64,000 nt of DNA from Betaproteobacteria bacterium (GCA_016868305.1 VGHK01000003.1:1-64000); one strand, 5' to 3'; shown: positions 29,518 to 41,209, counted from the first letter of the stretch. Notes: generated by a model not told the origin, from the sequence alone. Numbers and translations: made by a program.

Positions 29518-32298
29518 TCATGACTTCGTCTCGACCATGGTCAGAGGCTCATCCGCGCTGACGGGGGCTGCTCTTTTGAGCCGACGGCCTAAGGCTGGAG
29601 GTGGCTCTGCTGGGTCCTGCGAAAGGGCGATCGCCTTTTCGGGGTCGGTTTGTACCCACTGCAGACCAGCCTTTTCGAGGTCTTCTTCCAGGGGTGCAGC
29701 CGGGCTGACCGCGACCGCAATGGGGAGCACACTTGGCTCGGGGTCGACTGCGAATCTCGGAGAGGCTTCAGGCGTCGCAGGTGGCTCAGGTGTCTCAGGC
29801 GCCTGAGGCGGTTCAATCGCTTCAACCGGTTGAGCCGCCTGCGCTGGCTTGCGCGTTTCGGTTGGTTCGTGCACGACGGCTGAGGCGTACAAACCCGTAA
29901 CAGGCTCGGAATACCCAGACGGCGCCGACGAAGATGCTACCGCAGCCGATTCCGGAAGGCTGGGAACAATGATGGGGTCGGTGGCCATCTCGGGGATGGG
30001 CGGCTGACTGCCAGCCTCCTCTGCGGAGATGATATCGGTACCCGCGCTGGCCTCTGAACGACCCCCGCGACGGCGACGCCGGCGGGGGCGCTCTGCATTG
30101 CCCACAGCATCCGGTCCAGAGTCTGTCTGCGATAGCGAGGCCCGGTTATCCAAGCCCTCGGGCGTTTCTGCCAGGTCGGCTACAACGGGCGAGAGGGGCT
30201 GGTCCTGCAGGGGCGCTGCGGGCTCACGGCGGTCTTTCTGCTCGCGTTCTTTGCCGTTACGGCCTTCTCGGGATTCGCGCGGCTCTCGCGTTTCCCGGGG
30301 CTCTCGCGGCTGTTTCGGCTCTCTGGGCTCCCGCTGCTCGCGTCCTTGCGCCTCCTTGGTATCGCGCCCGTGGGAGCGGCCATTGCGTCCCTCGCGCCCC
30401 TCTCGAGGCTCTCGGGCTTCGCGGGGTTCTCTACCCTGCTCCCGCGCCTTGCCATGACCATGGCCTGGCTCACCGGCTGAGGCACTGCGGCCTTCACCTC
30501 GATCACGCTCTCGCCGACGGTCTTGCCCTCTGCCGCTGCGGCTACCGTTGGCATCCCCTTTACCAGGGCGACTGTGTGCGGTTGTCTTGGGCTTGGCGGG
30601 CGCCTGGGGCTCTGTCTTGAAAAACCCAAAGAGCTTGGACCAAAAGGACGGCGCAGTCTCTGCCACGGCCTCACGCTGCGGTGCAGGGGTTGCTGGCGTG
30701 ATTCCCTTTACCACAGCCTCCTGTCGTGGCTTTGCGGGGGCCGCGTCTTCTTTCTTTGCCTCGTAGGGAGACTCGGAGGCCGGCTGGTCGGCCATGGCAT
30801 AGCTGGCCTTGGTGTCTTCCAGGCGCGGATCATCGTGGCGCAGCCGCTCGATGGTGTAGTTGGGTGTCTCAATGAACTTGTTGGGGATTAAGACAATCGT
30901 GACCTTTAAGCGGGCCTCAAGCTTGGCAATATCGGTGCGCTTTTCATTGAGCAGGAAGCTTGCAACCTCCACAGGCACCTGCACGTGTACCGCTGCAGTG
31001 CCTTCCTTCATGGCCTCTTCCTGCAGGATACGCAGAATATGCAGGGCGCTGGAGTCGATATCGCGAATTACGCCCGTGCCATTACACCGGGGGCAGGTGA
31101 TATGCGATCCCTCGTTGAGGGCAGGGCGCAGTCGCTGACGCGAGAGCTCCATAAGGCCAAACCGCGAAATCTTACCCATCTGCACTCGGGCACGGTCGTG
31201 GTGAAGGGCATCACGTAGGCGTTGCTCCACGTCGCGCTGGGCCTTGGCCGACTCCATATCTATAAAGTCAATGACAATTAACCCGCCGAGGTCGCGCAGC
31301 CGAAGCTGGCGACCCACCTCTTCGGCCGCCTCCAGGTTAGTACGCAGTGCGGTTTCTTCAATGTCCGAGCCGCGGGTGGACCGGGCCGAGTTCACATCGA
31401 CGGCGACCAGTGCCTCGGTATGGTCTATCACCAGGGCACCTCCCGAAGGAAGCTGCACCATGCGCGAATAGGCCGTTTCGATCTGATGCTCAATCTGAAA
31501 CCGGGAGTAGAGGGGAATGTCATCGCGATAGCGCTTTACCCGCGGCGCGAGATCGGGCATCACGTGCAGCATGAACTGCCGGGCCTGCTCGTAGATGTCA
31601 TCGGTATCGATAAGAATCTCGCCGATATCGGGGTGAAAGTAGTCACGGATGGCCCGAATCACCAGGCTGGATTCTTGATAGATCAGGTAGGCACCGGGCT
31701 GCAGGGTACGGGCGTCGTCTACGGCCTTCCAGAGCTGCAGCAGGTAATTGAGGTCCCATTGCAGCTCGTCCACCGTGCGCCCGATACCGGCCGTGCGGGC
31801 AATCATGCTCATGCCGTTGGGTACGGCCAGCTGGTCCATGGCATCTTTGAGTTCCTGCCGGTCTTCGCCCTCAATGCGGCGAGAGACGCCGCCACCCCGG
31901 GGGTTGTTGGGCATCAGCACCAGATAGCGGCCTGCCAGTGAAATAAAGGTGGTCAGAGCGGCGCCTTTGTTTCCGCGCTCTTCTTTTTCGATCTGAACCA
32001 GAAGCTCGGTGCCCTCGGCAATCGCATCCTGAATCCGGGCACGACCGACATCCACGCCAGGCTTAAAGTACTCACGGGCAATTTCTTTAAACGGCAGAAA
32101 ACCATGCCGCTCCTCGCCGTAGTTTACAAAGCAGGCTTCCAGGCTGGGCTCCACCCGAGTAACCACGCCCTTATAGATATTACTTTTGCGCTGTTCGCGC
32201 CCAGCGGTTTCGATATCGAGGTCGACGAGCCTTTGGCCATCGACAATAGCAACACGCAGTTCCTCAGAGTGCGTGGCGTTAAACAACATACGTTTCAT
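29518..32298 (-). CDS. rne: Ribonuclease E
   Basis: '[30 protein letters not shown]', S1 domain, 'CPRCNGTG' zinc link, basic low-complexity C-terminal scaffold; ORF track opens at 32313. Confidence 0.95.
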   Translation of the reverse strand: MKRMLFNATHSEELRVAIVDGQRLVDLDIETAGREQRKSNIYKGVVTRVEPSLEACFVNYGEERHGFLPFKEIAREYFKPGVDVGRARIQDAIAEGTELLVQIEKEERGNKGAALTTFISLAGRYLVLMPNNPRGGGVSRRIEGEDRQELKDAMDQLAVPNGMSMIARTAGIGRTVDELQWDLNYLLQLWKAVDDARTLQPGAYLIYQESSLVIRAIRDYFHPDIGEILIDTDDIYEQARQFMLHVMPDLAPRVKRYRDDIPLYSRFQIEHQIETAYSRMVQLPSGGALVIDHTEALVAVDVNSARSTRGSDIEETALRTNLEAAEEVGRQLRLRDLGGLIVIDFIDMESAKAQRDVEQRLRDALHHDRARVQMGKISRFGLMELSRQRLRPALNEGSHITCPRCNGTGVIRDIDSSALHILRILQEEAMKEGTAAVHVQVPVEVASFLLNEKRTDIAKLEARLKVTIVLIPNKFIETPNYTIERLRHDDPRLEDTKASYAMADQPASESPYEAKKEDAAPAKPRQEAVVKGITPATPAPQREAVAETAPSFWSKLFGFFKTEPQAPAKPKTTAHSRPGKGDANGSRSGRGQDRRRERDRGEGRSASAGEPGHGHGKAREQGREPREAREPREGREGRNGRSHGRDTKEAQGREQREPREPKQPREPRETREPRESREGRNGKEREQKDRREPAAPLQDQPLSPVVADLAETPEGLDNRASLSQTDSGPDAVGNAERPRRRRRRGGRSEASAGTDIISAEEAGSQPPIPEMATDPIIVPSLPESAAVASSSAPSGYSEPVTGLYASAVVHEPTETRKPAQAAQPVEAIEPPQAPETPEPPATPEASPRFAVDPEPSVLPIAVAVSPAAPLEEDLEKAGLQWVQTDPEKAIALSQDPAEPPPALGRRLKRAAPVSADEPLTMVETKS

Positions 32299-32721
32299 GC
32301 AGACTTCTCCCAAACAACCCCCTGCGCCGCAGCTTTGCGATGCGCTAGCAGGGGTAACGCCGATCTACTGTCGGCAAAAGAGCGTCTGGGAAAGGGGCAG
32401 AGGTGGCCTATTTAGCCGAGCAGAGCACAGCCCCCCGAGAACCAGGGGGTTGATCGAAGGGGGAGACATGGGGGAACGAATAAGCAGCCCCGCACTAAAA
32501 GGGGGGCGCTTAGGAATCCTGTTACTGGAAACATCCGCCAAATTCATAGGTTCGATTCTGATCGACTTTCGAGGCCGGGCCGCAATCTCAGGTGAGTGCT
32601 CCACGGACAAAACTCATTTCTGTGTACGGACTCATCGGACGGAAAAGGCCAAGGCAGGGGTGTCCGGAATTCAGCACATCAGGCCTTTTTTACATAAGGC
32701 TAAGGCATAGTATACCCAAGA

Positions 32722-33810
32722 ATGGATAAAAACCCCTTTTCTAACCGACCCTTACCCGTGAATCCTGACCTTGTTCCCGCGCCCCTTGCGGCTGGGCGGT
32801 CGGGCCAGCGGCTTCTGGTTACTGAGGATGCCGATGGACAGCGTATCGATAATTTTCTGCTGGGCCATTTTAAGGGGGTTCCGAAAACCCGGGTCTACCG
32901 CATGCTGCGGACCGGCGAGGTCCGTGTCGACGGGGGGCGTATCAGGCCCGATTTTCGGCTTCAGGCCGGCCAGTGGCTCAGGCTGCCCCCCGTGAGGGTG
33001 CCAACCCCGGCCGAGCAGTCTGCGGAGTCTTCCCGGATGCAGGCGCAGAGGGCAGCAGAGTTCTCGGGCCGGCTGTCGGTATTGCTTGAGGATCAGGGGC
33101 TGCTCGCGGTCCATAAGCCGCCAGGAATCGCGGTTCATGGGGGGAGCGGCATTTCGCTGGGGGTGATCGAGGCCCTTCGGGCCACCCGACCCCCGGGATT
33201 TCTTGAGCTCGTCCATCGGCTCGACCGCGACACCTCGGGGGTACTGCTGCTTGCAACAGCCCGCAAGTCTCTCCTGCACGCCCACCGCCAGCTTCAGGAG
33301 GGCAGGATGCGTAAGCAGTATCTTGCCTGTGTGCTGGGAGACTGGTCAGCCGATGGTCAGTTGGATCGGCCCATGCAGGAGCCGTTGTGTAAGACCGTCG
33401 CAGCCAATGGTGAACGCTGGGTGCATGTCCACCCCGAAGGCCAGCCTTCGCTGACCAAGGCACGCCTGCTTGCATCGCTACAGCACCCAGACTTTGGCCC
33501 GGTCAGCCTGTTGCTCTGCGAGCCGCTGACGGGCCGCACCCATCAGATTCGGGTGCATCTGATGCACCGCGGCTTTCCTATTCTCGGTGATCTGAAATAC
33601 GGCCCCGCGCAAGAGAAGACGCCGATAATGACAAGGCTTACCGGTGCAGTCTCTGGGCGCCGTATGATGCTGCATGCCTGGAAGCTGTCTTTTGACCTGC
33701 CAGACTCGGGGCTTATCTCTCGCACCACGCGCACCACCATTACCGCCGAACCGGATGAGGATTTTGTGACTCGTTTGCATGCACTAGGTTTGCCATGGCC
33801 GGCCCGATAA
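32722..33810 (+). CDS. rluC: RluA-family 23S rRNA pseudouridine synthase (RluC type)
   Basis: S4 domain, 'LVHRLDRDTSGVLLLA'. Confidence 0.92.
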   Translation: MDKNPFSNRPLPVNPDLVPAPLAAGRSGQRLLVTEDADGQRIDNFLLGHFKGVPKTRVYRMLRTGEVRVDGGRIRPDFRLQAGQWLRLPPVRVPTPAEQSAESSRMQAQRAAEFSGRLSVLLEDQGLLAVHKPPGIAVHGGSGISLGVIEALRATRPPGFLELVHRLDRDTSGVLLLATARKSLLHAHRQLQEGRMRKQYLACVLGDWSADGQLDRPMQEPLCKTVAANGERWVHVHPEGQPSLTKARLLASLQHPDFGPVSLLLCEPLTGRTHQIRVHLMHRGFPILGDLKYGPAQEKTPIMTRLTGAVSGRRMMLHAWKLSFDLPDSGLISRTTRTTITAEPDEDFVTRLHALGLPWPAR

Positions 33811-34505
33811 GGCATCCCCAGGTGGTTATCTTCGACTGGGATGGCACCCTGGTCGATTCCACCCAGACCATCGCCCAGGCGATTCGCCTGTCTTGCCAGG
33901 ATCTCGGTCTTGCAGTGCCATCTCTGAAAGACGCCCAGTATGTGATTGGGCTGGGCCTGCAGGATGCCCTGCGTCGGGTGGCGCCCGACCTTCCTGCCGA
34001 ACGAGCGCCCGAACTCAGCCTGCGTTTTCGGTATCACTATCTATCGCGCGATCATCTGCTTGAGCCGTTTGATGGGATTCGCCCCCTGCTGCAGGACCTG
34101 CAGGCCGCCGGGGTGGTCATGACCGTGGCCACCGGCAAATCCCGCCAGGGCCTAGAGCGGGCCTTTGATGCCACCCAGACCCGGGATTTCTTTACCTTCT
34201 CCCGGTGTGCCGACGAGTCGGTTCCTAAGCCCGGCCCAGAGATGGTCTTGGAGATCTGCGAATACCTCGACTGTGATCCGCGTGATGCCCTGGTCGTTGG
34301 GGACACCACCCATGATATTCAGATGGCCCATTCGGCCGGGGCCCAGGCGCTTGCGGTCGGCTATGGCGCGCATGAGCCTGAGGCGCTGCGTAGCCTTTCC
34401 CCGCTCGACTGTCTAGAGACAGTGCATGCCCTAGACCTATGGGTTCGCAGGCACCTGCTTGATTTTTCGGTCGGCCTTCACCGACCGCCCCCGCCTTCCC
34501 CTTAA
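33795..34505 (+). CDS. HAD-IA family phosphatase (Gph-like)
   Basis: 'VIFDWDGTLVDST', 'VVGDTTHDIQMA'. Confidence 0.88.
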   Translation: MAGPIRHPQVVIFDWDGTLVDSTQTIAQAIRLSCQDLGLAVPSLKDAQYVIGLGLQDALRRVAPDLPAERAPELSLRFRYHYLSRDHLLEPFDGIRPLLQDLQAAGVVMTVATGKSRQGLERAFDATQTRDFFTFSRCADESVPKPGPEMVLEICEYLDCDPRDALVVGDTTHDIQMAHSAGAQALAVGYGAHEPEALRSLSPLDCLETVHALDLWVRRHLLDFSVGLHRPPPPSP

Positions 34506-34536
34506 CCCCTTTTTTTCCTGTTCTGCGAGACCCACT

Positions 34537-35511
34537 ATGGATACACAGCCGAGCCTTTCTGACCCATCCACTCAGATTACCGTCATGGAGAAGATACTCA
34601 TGGCGCATTTGGAGGAGCAGCGTCGCGCGCGGCGCTGGGCGATGCTGCGTCGTTTCATTACCCTGGGGGTGTTGGTAGGGATTGCCGTCATCCTCAGTCA
34701 GTCATTGTCAGGCTTTTCCGCCTCCGGTGGCCCAGAGGGGCGGCATACTGCGGTCATTAGTCTAAACGGCACCATTGAGGTCGATGGGCAGGTGGATGCG
34801 GTACAGGTGAATGAATCGCTTCGGGCTGCGTTTGATGAGCCGCAGGCCGCCGGCATTATTCTGCGGATGAACACCCCGGGGGGGAGCCCGGTTCAGTCCT
34901 CTTTAATCTATGAGGAAATTCTTCGGCTGCGCGCCCTACATCCTGATAAGAAGTTGATTGCAGTGGTGGAGGATGTCTGCGCCTCAGGCGGCTACTTCAT
35001 TGCCTCTGCCGCAGACCAGATTGTCGTAAATCAATCCAGCCTGGTGGGGTCGATTGGCGTTCTTATGAACGGCTTTGGCGCTCAGGGGCTGATTAACAAG
35101 CTTGGCATTGAGCGACGTCTTATCACCGCCGGCGAGAACAAGGCCATGCTCGATCCCTTTCTGCCAGTGAACCCCGCCCATCAGAAGGCCACCCAGGCGC
35201 TGATCGATGAGGTGCACCAGCATTTCATTGCCTCGGTGAAGCAGGGCCGAGGCGACCGGCTAAAGCCCGACCCGCAGATTTTTTCGGGAATGGTCTATAG
35301 CGGAGAAGGCAGCGTTGCCGTAGGGCTGGCAGATGGTCTTGGCTCAGTCGAGAGTGTTGCCCGTGAGGTCTTTCAGGCCGAAGAGCTGATTGACTATACC
35401 TACCGGGCCACGGTTCTGGAGGTCTTTGCCAGAAGGCTGGGGGCATCTATCGCGCAGACGCTGGCCCAGACTATGGGCTCGGCTCCAGCGGGTCTAGCCC
35501 CAATGCGATAA
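34537..35511 (+). CDS. sppA: S49 family signal peptide peptidase
   Basis: 'VEDVCASGGYFIASAADQIVVNQSSLVGSIGVLM'; ORF track opens at 34459. Confidence 0.88.
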   Translation: MDTQPSLSDPSTQITVMEKILMAHLEEQRRARRWAMLRRFITLGVLVGIAVILSQSLSGFSASGGPEGRHTAVISLNGTIEVDGQVDAVQVNESLRAAFDEPQAAGIILRMNTPGGSPVQSSLIYEEILRLRALHPDKKLIAVVEDVCASGGYFIASAADQIVVNQSSLVGSIGVLMNGFGAQGLINKLGIERRLITAGENKAMLDPFLPVNPAHQKATQALIDEVHQHFIASVKQGRGDRLKPDPQIFSGMVYSGEGSVAVGLADGLGSVESVAREVFQAEELIDYTYRATVLEVFARRLGASIAQTLAQTMGSAPAGLAPMR

Positions 35512-36187
35512 GGCCGTCGGTTACTGCGATAAGCGGCAGGCCAATGAGGGCTGTCGGGTCGTCCGAGTCGATCGAGGCGATCAGCGTAAGCCCCAGGCCC
35601 TCGGCCTTGGCAGCACCAGCGCAGTCGATTGGATTTTCCAGTGCCAGATAACGGGCGAGTCTTTCGGGGGGTAGTTCCTGGGCAGAACGCCAGGTAACCG
35701 TAGTGCCCACCGAGGCGATTCGAAGGTCTTGGATCTGCCCTATCTTTCCTTTCTGCCCCTGGTCAGCCAGTTTTTCGACCGGGGATACCCGGGCAAGGCA
35801 GACCGCGGTGTGAAAGACCGTGGTCTTACCTGCCTGAAACTGCAGCTGCTCCAGGGCCTTTTCAACGGTGCCCGGTTTGCCCAGGCGTCTGCCCGCGCAG
35901 ACGGCTACCTGGTCTGACCCAATAACAATTGCTCCGGGGTGGCGTTGGGCAACGGCCAGGGCCTTCTCCCTGGCGAGCCGCTCGGCCATGGTAGGGGCAT
36001 CCTCCCCGGCGACAGGGGTTTCGTCTACACCGGGTGCCTCGGCGGTAAAGGGCAGGCCCAGTCGCGAGAGCAGCATCTTCCGGTAGGTGCTGGTTGAGGC
36101 CAGAATGACCGGCGAATGGACCACAGAGGCACTGGGAGGCGGTGGCTGGTTTACATAAATGGCGGGGGAGTCGCGGTCAGTGGCCAT
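35471..36187 (-). CDS. Maf-family nucleoside triphosphate pyrophosphatase
   Basis: 'VILASTSTYRKMLLSRLGLPF', 'VIGSDQVAV'. Confidence 0.9.
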   Translation of the reverse strand: MATDRDSPAIYVNQPPPPSASVVHSPVILASTSTYRKMLLSRLGLPFTAEAPGVDETPVAGEDAPTMAERLAREKALAVAQRHPGAIVIGSDQVAVCAGRRLGKPGTVEKALEQLQFQAGKTTVFHTAVCLARVSPVEKLADQGQKGKIGQIQDLRIASVGTTVTWRSAQELPPERLARYLALENPIDCAGAAKAEGLGLTLIASIDSDDPTALIGLPLIAVTDGLIALGLDPLEPSP

Positions 36188-36205
36188 GTCGTTATCATCG
36201 CATTC

Positions 36206-36784
36206 ATGCAGAACCCAGCCAAACCAGACTTCCTTCAGCCTATAGCCAAGAAACGCCTGCAGGCTGACTTCCCGTCCGGTTTTGCGATAGACACAGACAT
36301 TGCTGTCGATGACTTTCGGCGCCTGGCCTCAGCGGGCATTGCACTGCGCGGGCCGCTTAGGGTGACAGCCCAGTTCAATGGCAGAGACCGCTTGGCAATC
36401 CAGCTTACTGGGGAGGCAACAGTTGCCTGTGCCCGATGCCTTGCGCCGGCGGGCCAGCAGATTTCGGCCGACTGTCGATTTCGTCTCTTTGAGACAGAGG
36501 CTCAGGCAGACCAGGCCGTCTCGGCCTTAGATCCGGAAGAGCCGGTATGCGATGCCGACGGCCAGAGTCTTGTGGACCTGATTGAAGATGAGGTCTTGAT
36601 GCAGATGACCGAACCGGTTTTGCATACCGACTGCGCGATACCAAGCGGTGCCGCACCAATGGCGGGCGCGCTGCCCGGCGCTGCCGCGAGCCCAAGGGCT
36701 GATGGTCAGGCCGACGACCGTCAGCGGCCCTTTGCCGGGCTCGGCGAACTCCTGGCCCAGACAAGACCAAGCAAAGGGTCGTAA
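36206..36784 (+). CDS. YceD family protein (DUF177)
   Basis: 'VACARCLAP', position directly before rpmF; ORF track opens at 36116. Confidence 0.85.
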   Translation: MQNPAKPDFLQPIAKKRLQADFPSGFAIDTDIAVDDFRRLASAGIALRGPLRVTAQFNGRDRLAIQLTGEATVACARCLAPAGQQISADCRFRLFETEAQADQAVSALDPEEPVCDADGQSLVDLIEDEVLMQMTEPVLHTDCAIPSGAAPMAGALPGAAASPRADGQADDRQRPFAGLGELLAQTRPSKGS

Positions 36785-36833
36785 GTGCCGCTATAATCGA
36801 AGGATTTTTCCAAGCCCTTGGAGCCGAAATACC

Positions 36834-37019
36834 ATGGCCGTTCAGCAAAACAAAAAATCTCCTTCGAAGCGTGGCATGCATCGCTCCCACGATTTTCTCA
36901 GCAACCCCCCAACGGCGGTAGAGCCCACCACGGGCGAGGTGCATCGTCGTCACCATATCAGTCCATCGGGCTTTTACCGCGGCAAAAAGGTAGTTAAAAC
37001 GCCTGGCACCGACGCGTAA
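36834..37019 (+). CDS. rpmF: 50S ribosomal protein L32
   Basis: '[22 protein letters not shown]'; internal start of ORF 36648-37019. Confidence 0.95.
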   Translation: MAVQQNKKSPSKRGMHRSHDFLSNPPTAVEPTTGEVHRRHHISPSGFYRGKKVVKTPGTDA

Positions 37020-37072
37020 TCGCGCGTTCTGTTTTTCGAAGTCTCCGTTCGTTTCGGCCTTAGCCAGTCGCT

Positions 37073-38104
37073 ATGTCGGTCTGCGTTGCCGTAGACTGCA
37101 TGGGGGGTGACCATGGCCTCTCGGTCACGCTCCCTGCCTCTGCGGATTTTCTGAATAGACACCCTCAGGCACGTCTTATTCTGGTAGGACAGCAGCAGGC
37201 GGTCTTGGCAGAGGTTGCCCGCCTGGTGGGCAGGTCAGGCAGGCAGTTCAGCGTCTTGCAAGATTCCGCCAGGGTGACCATCGTGCATGCAGAGCAGGTG
37301 GTCGGTATGGACGATCCGCCGGCAGTGGCATTAAAGTCCAAACGGCAGTCTTCCATGCGCCATGCCTTTCAGGCGGTTGCCGACGGCAAGGCCGATGCGG
37401 CGGTAAGCGCCGGAAACACAGGCGCTCTCATGGCCATTTCGCGTTATGTTTTGAAGACCCTCGAGGGCATTGACAGGCCCGCCATTGCCACCGCTATTCC
37501 CAATCGCCAGGGTGGATCCACCTTGATGCTCGACCTTGGCGCCAATGTCGACTGCGGGCCGGAACATCTTTTCCAGTTTGCGGTAATGGGCGCGGCCTTG
37601 GTTTCGGTTATGCAGGACAAGCCCACCCCTACTGTCGCACTTCTGAACGTAGGCGAAGAGGCTATTAAGGGCAATGAGGTGGTGAAACAGGCTGCTGACC
37701 TTTTGCGAGCCAGCGGACTGCGGTTTATCGGCAATGTCGAGGGTAATGATGTTTATAAAGGCGGCACCGATGTCGTGGTCTGCGATGGCTTTGTGGGCAA
37801 TGTGGCCCTGAAGAGTTCCGAGGGCGTTGCCCAGATGCTTGGGGCATTTCTGCGCGAGGAATTCAAGCGCAACTGGGCAACCAAGTTTGCCGCGGTGGTG
37901 GCCAGCCCGGTACTGCGGGCATTTGCCGCACGGGTTGATCCGCGCCGCTATAACGGCGCGGTTTTGTTGGGGCTGCGCGGTGTGGTGGTCAAGAGCCACG
38001 GTTCGGCAGATGCCTATGCCTTTCGCCATGCCTTGGAACGCGCGGCCGATGCCGCGGAACATGGCCTGATTGCCCGCATCTCGGGGGCCCTGCAGGCAGG
38101 CTAA
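37073..38104 (+). CDS. plsX: Phosphate acyltransferase PlsX
   Basis: '[11 protein letters not shown]', '[17 protein letters not shown]'. Confidence 0.96.
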   Translation: MSVCVAVDCMGGDHGLSVTLPASADFLNRHPQARLILVGQQQAVLAEVARLVGRSGRQFSVLQDSARVTIVHAEQVVGMDDPPAVALKSKRQSSMRHAFQAVADGKADAAVSAGNTGALMAISRYVLKTLEGIDRPAIATAIPNRQGGSTLMLDLGANVDCGPEHLFQFAVMGAALVSVMQDKPTPTVALLNVGEEAIKGNEVVKQAADLLRASGLRFIGNVEGNDVYKGGTDVVVCDGFVGNVALKSSEGVAQMLGAFLREEFKRNWATKFAAVVASPVLRAFAARVDPRRYNGAVLLGLRGVVVKSHGSADAYAFRHALERAADAAEHGLIARISGALQAG

Positions 38105-38115
38105 ACTCTGGGGCT

Positions 38116-39117
38116 ATGGCCAATTCACATCTGCAGGGTGGGGCGCCCTTCTCAAGGATTGTAGGAACCGGCCGGTTTCTGCCCGGTGAGCCGGTTACCA
38201 ACGATGCGCTCGCCCAGCGGCTCGCGGGCCATGGTGTTGAGACCAGCGACGCCTGGATTCAAGAGCGCACCGGTATCACGCAGCGTTATCTGGCGTCTGC
38301 GGAAGTCTCTTGCAGCGACCTTGCGGTAAACGCGGCGCGCATCGCCATGGCAGATGCGGGAATCGGGGCCGACCAGATCGACATGATTCTGGTGGCGACG
38401 TCCACGCCCGACATGATCTTTCCCTCCACTGCCTGCCTGGTGCAGAAAAAGCTGGGTATTACGCAGGGCGCGGCATTTGATGTGCAGGCGGTCTGTAGTG
38501 GCTTTGTCTATGCCTTGGCAACTGCCGACCTTTTTATTCGTGCGGGGAAGGCCCGCAATGCCCTGGTGATTGGCGCCGAGGTTTTTTCGCGCATTCTCGA
38601 CTGGAATGACCGTGGCACCTGTGTTCTCTTTGGAGATGGTGCCGGGGCTGTGGTGCTTCGGGCAAGCCAGACCCCGGGGGTTCTTGCCCACCGACTGCAT
38701 GCCCGAGGTGAGTACGAAGGCATTCTTCGCACGCCAGGGCAGATCAGCCATGGTAATGCCACGGGCCATCCTTTTCTGACCATGGACGGACAGGCAGTCT
38801 TCAAGCTCGCAGTCCAGGTGCTCGAGTCGTCTGCGCGCGAGGTCTTGTCCGATGCGCAGATGCAGCCAGACCAGGTCGACTGGCTCATTCCCCACCAGGC
38901 CAACGTGCGCATTCTGCAGTTCACGGCCAAGCGGCTTGGGCTCCCGCTGTCCAAGCTGGTGGTGACGGTCGATCAGCACGGTAATACCTCTGCCGCCTCG
39001 GTGCCCATGGCCCTGGATGTCGCGCGTCGCGATGGACGCGTGCAGCCTGGCCACCATGTTCTCTTGCAAGGTGTTGGCGGCGGCTTTACCTGGGGTGCTG
39101 CCCTGGTACGCATGTAG
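38116..39117 (+). CDS. fabH: 3-oxoacyl-ACP synthase III
   Basis: '[13 protein letters not shown]', '[13 protein letters not shown]'. Confidence 0.96.
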   Translation: MANSHLQGGAPFSRIVGTGRFLPGEPVTNDALAQRLAGHGVETSDAWIQERTGITQRYLASAEVSCSDLAVNAARIAMADAGIGADQIDMILVATSTPDMIFPSTACLVQKKLGITQGAAFDVQAVCSGFVYALATADLFIRAGKARNALVIGAEVFSRILDWNDRGTCVLFGDGAGAVVLRASQTPGVLAHRLHARGEYEGILRTPGQISHGNATGHPFLTMDGQAVFKLAVQVLESSAREVLSDAQMQPDQVDWLIPHQANVRILQFTAKRLGLPLSKLVVTVDQHGNTSAASVPMALDVARRDGRVQPGHHVLLQGVGGGFTWGAALVRM

Positions 39118-39172
39118 CCTCCGGCCGCATTCTGAATGACTACTTTCTGGCTGATGAAGAAGGGCAATACCA

Positions 39173-40114
39173 GTGAATAGACAAGACTTGGCATTTCTAT
39201 TTCCGGGTCAGGGCTCCCAGGCTGTGGGTATGCTCGCCGGATTCGGTGCGAATCGGGCAGTCGCCGAGGCTGTGGCGGCGGCCTCCGGTGCAATCGGACT
39301 CGATATTGCCGGCCTTGTGGCAGAGGGTCCGGCAGAGACGCTCAACCTCACGGTGAACACGCAACCCGTGATGCTCGCCTGCGCCGTGGGCTTTTTTCAG
39401 GCCTATCGCGCTGCCGGTGGACCCATGCCCTCTGCCATGGCGGGGCATAGTCTGGGGGAGTACTCGGCTTTGGTGGCCGCCGGCGCGCTGCCGCTTTCTG
39501 AGGCAGCCTCGCTGGTGCGGTTTCGGGCCGAGGCCATGCAGCAGGCGGTACCGGTAGGTCAGGGGGGAATGGCGGCAGTCCTGGGTCTTGCCTCTCAGAA
39601 AGTAGAAGAAGTCTGCCGTGGACTGTCCCGGCCGCAGGCAGTTGTTGAGGCGGTGAACTTTAACGCGCCCGATCAGACCGTGATTGCCGGCCATCTGGCG
39701 GCAGTGGAGGCGGCCTGTGGGGCGCTCAAGGCTGCCGGTGCCAAGCGAGCCCTAATGCTGCCGGTGTCTGCCCCCTTTCATTCGTCACTTCTTGCCCCGG
39801 CGGCCCAGGCGCTTTCTGATCGACTCGCACAGGTGGTCTTTTCGCAAGTGCAGGTACCCGTCTGGCACAACCTCAATGCCCAGCCCTGTGGAGATGCCCC
39901 GGCAATCCGGCAGGCGCTGGCCGCACAGGCCAAGAGCCCCGTGCTCTGGACACAGACGATCGAGGGACTTGCCAAGGTTGGAATTTCCACCTTCGTAGAG
40001 TGTGGTCCGGGCAAGGTTTTGGCGGGCCTGGTCAAGCGAATCAGCCCCGAGGCACGGGTACTCAACATCTTTGACCAGGCCTCGCTTGACGCCTGTAGGG
40101 AGGCCTTGCAATGA
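39173..40114 (+). CDS. fabD: Malonyl-CoA:ACP transacylase
   Basis: 'FLFPGQGSQ', 'MAGHSLGEYSALV'. Confidence 0.96.
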   Translation: MNRQDLAFLFPGQGSQAVGMLAGFGANRAVAEAVAAASGAIGLDIAGLVAEGPAETLNLTVNTQPVMLACAVGFFQAYRAAGGPMPSAMAGHSLGEYSALVAAGALPLSEAASLVRFRAEAMQQAVPVGQGGMAAVLGLASQKVEEVCRGLSRPQAVVEAVNFNAPDQTVIAGHLAAVEAACGALKAAGAKRALMLPVSAPFHSSLLAPAAQALSDRLAQVVFSQVQVPVWHNLNAQPCGDAPAIRQALAAQAKSPVLWTQTIEGLAKVGISTFVECGPGKVLAGLVKRISPEARVLNIFDQASLDACREALQ

Positions 40115-40845
40115 CCCGTGTTGCCCTTGTCACTGGCGCTAGCCGGGGAATTGGCCAGGCCATTGCGCTAGCGCTGGGCCAGTCGGGTTGCCAGGTTGTT
40201 GGCACGGCCACCACCGATGCTGGTGCCCAGGCGATCAGCGATTTTCTTGAGCAGTCGGGCGTGCACGGAAAGGGCATGCGGCTGCAGGTAACCGAGCCCG
40301 GCGCCTGTGAGGCACTTATTGAGGCCATTCTGAAAGACTATGGCCGTCTCGACATTCTGGTGAACAATGCAGGGATCACCCGCGACAACCTCGCGATGCG
40401 CATGAAAGACGAAGAGTGGGATGCGGTGATTCAGACCAACCTCACTGCGGTATTTAAGTTAAACCGTGCCGTCTTGCGCCCGATGATGAAAGCCCGATGG
40501 GGGCGGATTATTCAGATCACCTCCGTGGTGGGCGTGAGCGGCAACCCCGGGCAGGCCAACTACGCGGCGGCCAAGGCAGGGGTCGCGGGCATGAGTCGGG
40601 CCCTGGCCCGCGAGATCGCCAGCCGCGGTATTACGGTCAATTGCGTGGCCCCGGGCTTTATCGATACCGACATGACCCGGGCGCTCAGCGAAGACCAGAT
40701 CAGCGCCCTCACTGCGCAGATTCCCGCCCAACGTCTGGGAAAACCCACCGATATCGCCGCATCTGTCGTTTTTTTGGCCTCCGAGGATGCCGGCTACATC
40801 ACCGGCATTACCCTGAATGTCAACGGCGGCATGGTGATGAACTGA
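40111..40845 (+). CDS. fabG: 3-oxoacyl-ACP reductase
   Basis: SDR; 'ALVTGASRGIGQAIA', 'YAAAKAGV'. Confidence 0.96.
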   Translation: MTRVALVTGASRGIGQAIALALGQSGCQVVGTATTDAGAQAISDFLEQSGVHGKGMRLQVTEPGACEALIEAILKDYGRLDILVNNAGITRDNLAMRMKDEEWDAVIQTNLTAVFKLNRAVLRPMMKARWGRIIQITSVVGVSGNPGQANYAAAKAGVAGMSRALAREIASRGITVNCVAPGFIDTDMTRALSEDQISALTAQIPAQRLGKPTDIAASVVFLASEDAGYITGITLNVNGGMVMN

Positions 40846-40892
40846 TACAATCCGCTGTCTTAACTCCCTTTGGTGACGAGAGGAAATAAACC

Positions 40893-41132
40893 ATGGAAGA
40901 TATCGAGAAGCGCGTCAAGGCGATCGTTTCTGAGCAGCTTGGCGTGAAGCTAGAGGACATCAAAAACGAGTCCAAATTCGTTGATGACCTCGGCGCCGAT
41001 TCGCTCGACACCGTTGAGCTGGTAATGGCCCTAGAAGACGCCTTTGAGTGCGAGATTCCCGACGAAGAGGCCGAGAAGATCACCACCGTCCAGCAGGCAA
41101 TCGACTACGTCAACGCCAACCTCAAAAAGTAG
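40893..41132 (+). CDS. acpP: Acyl carrier protein
   Basis: '[22 protein letters not shown]'. Confidence 0.97.
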   Translation: MEDIEKRVKAIVSEQLGVKLEDIKNESKFVDDLGADSLDTVELVMALEDAFECEIPDEEAEKITTVQQAIDYVNANLKK

Positions 41133-41209
41133 CAGCAGCGGGTGGCTGTGGCGGCCCCGTCGCTCCGACGCGGGCGCTCCTCCGGGCCAACCCCTCACCA
41201 CAGCCGCAC

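Noticed and set aside
30029-30457. 142 aa Ser/Arg repeat ORF antisense to rne
   Set aside because: Reflects the repeated RE-P codons of the RNase E tail read on the opposite strand.
37331-38062. 243 aa ORF antisense to plsX
   Set aside because: Shadow ORF of plsX.
38152-39069. 305 aa ORF antisense to fabH
   Set aside because: Same-codon-position shadow ORF of a conserved gene; no start context or domain.
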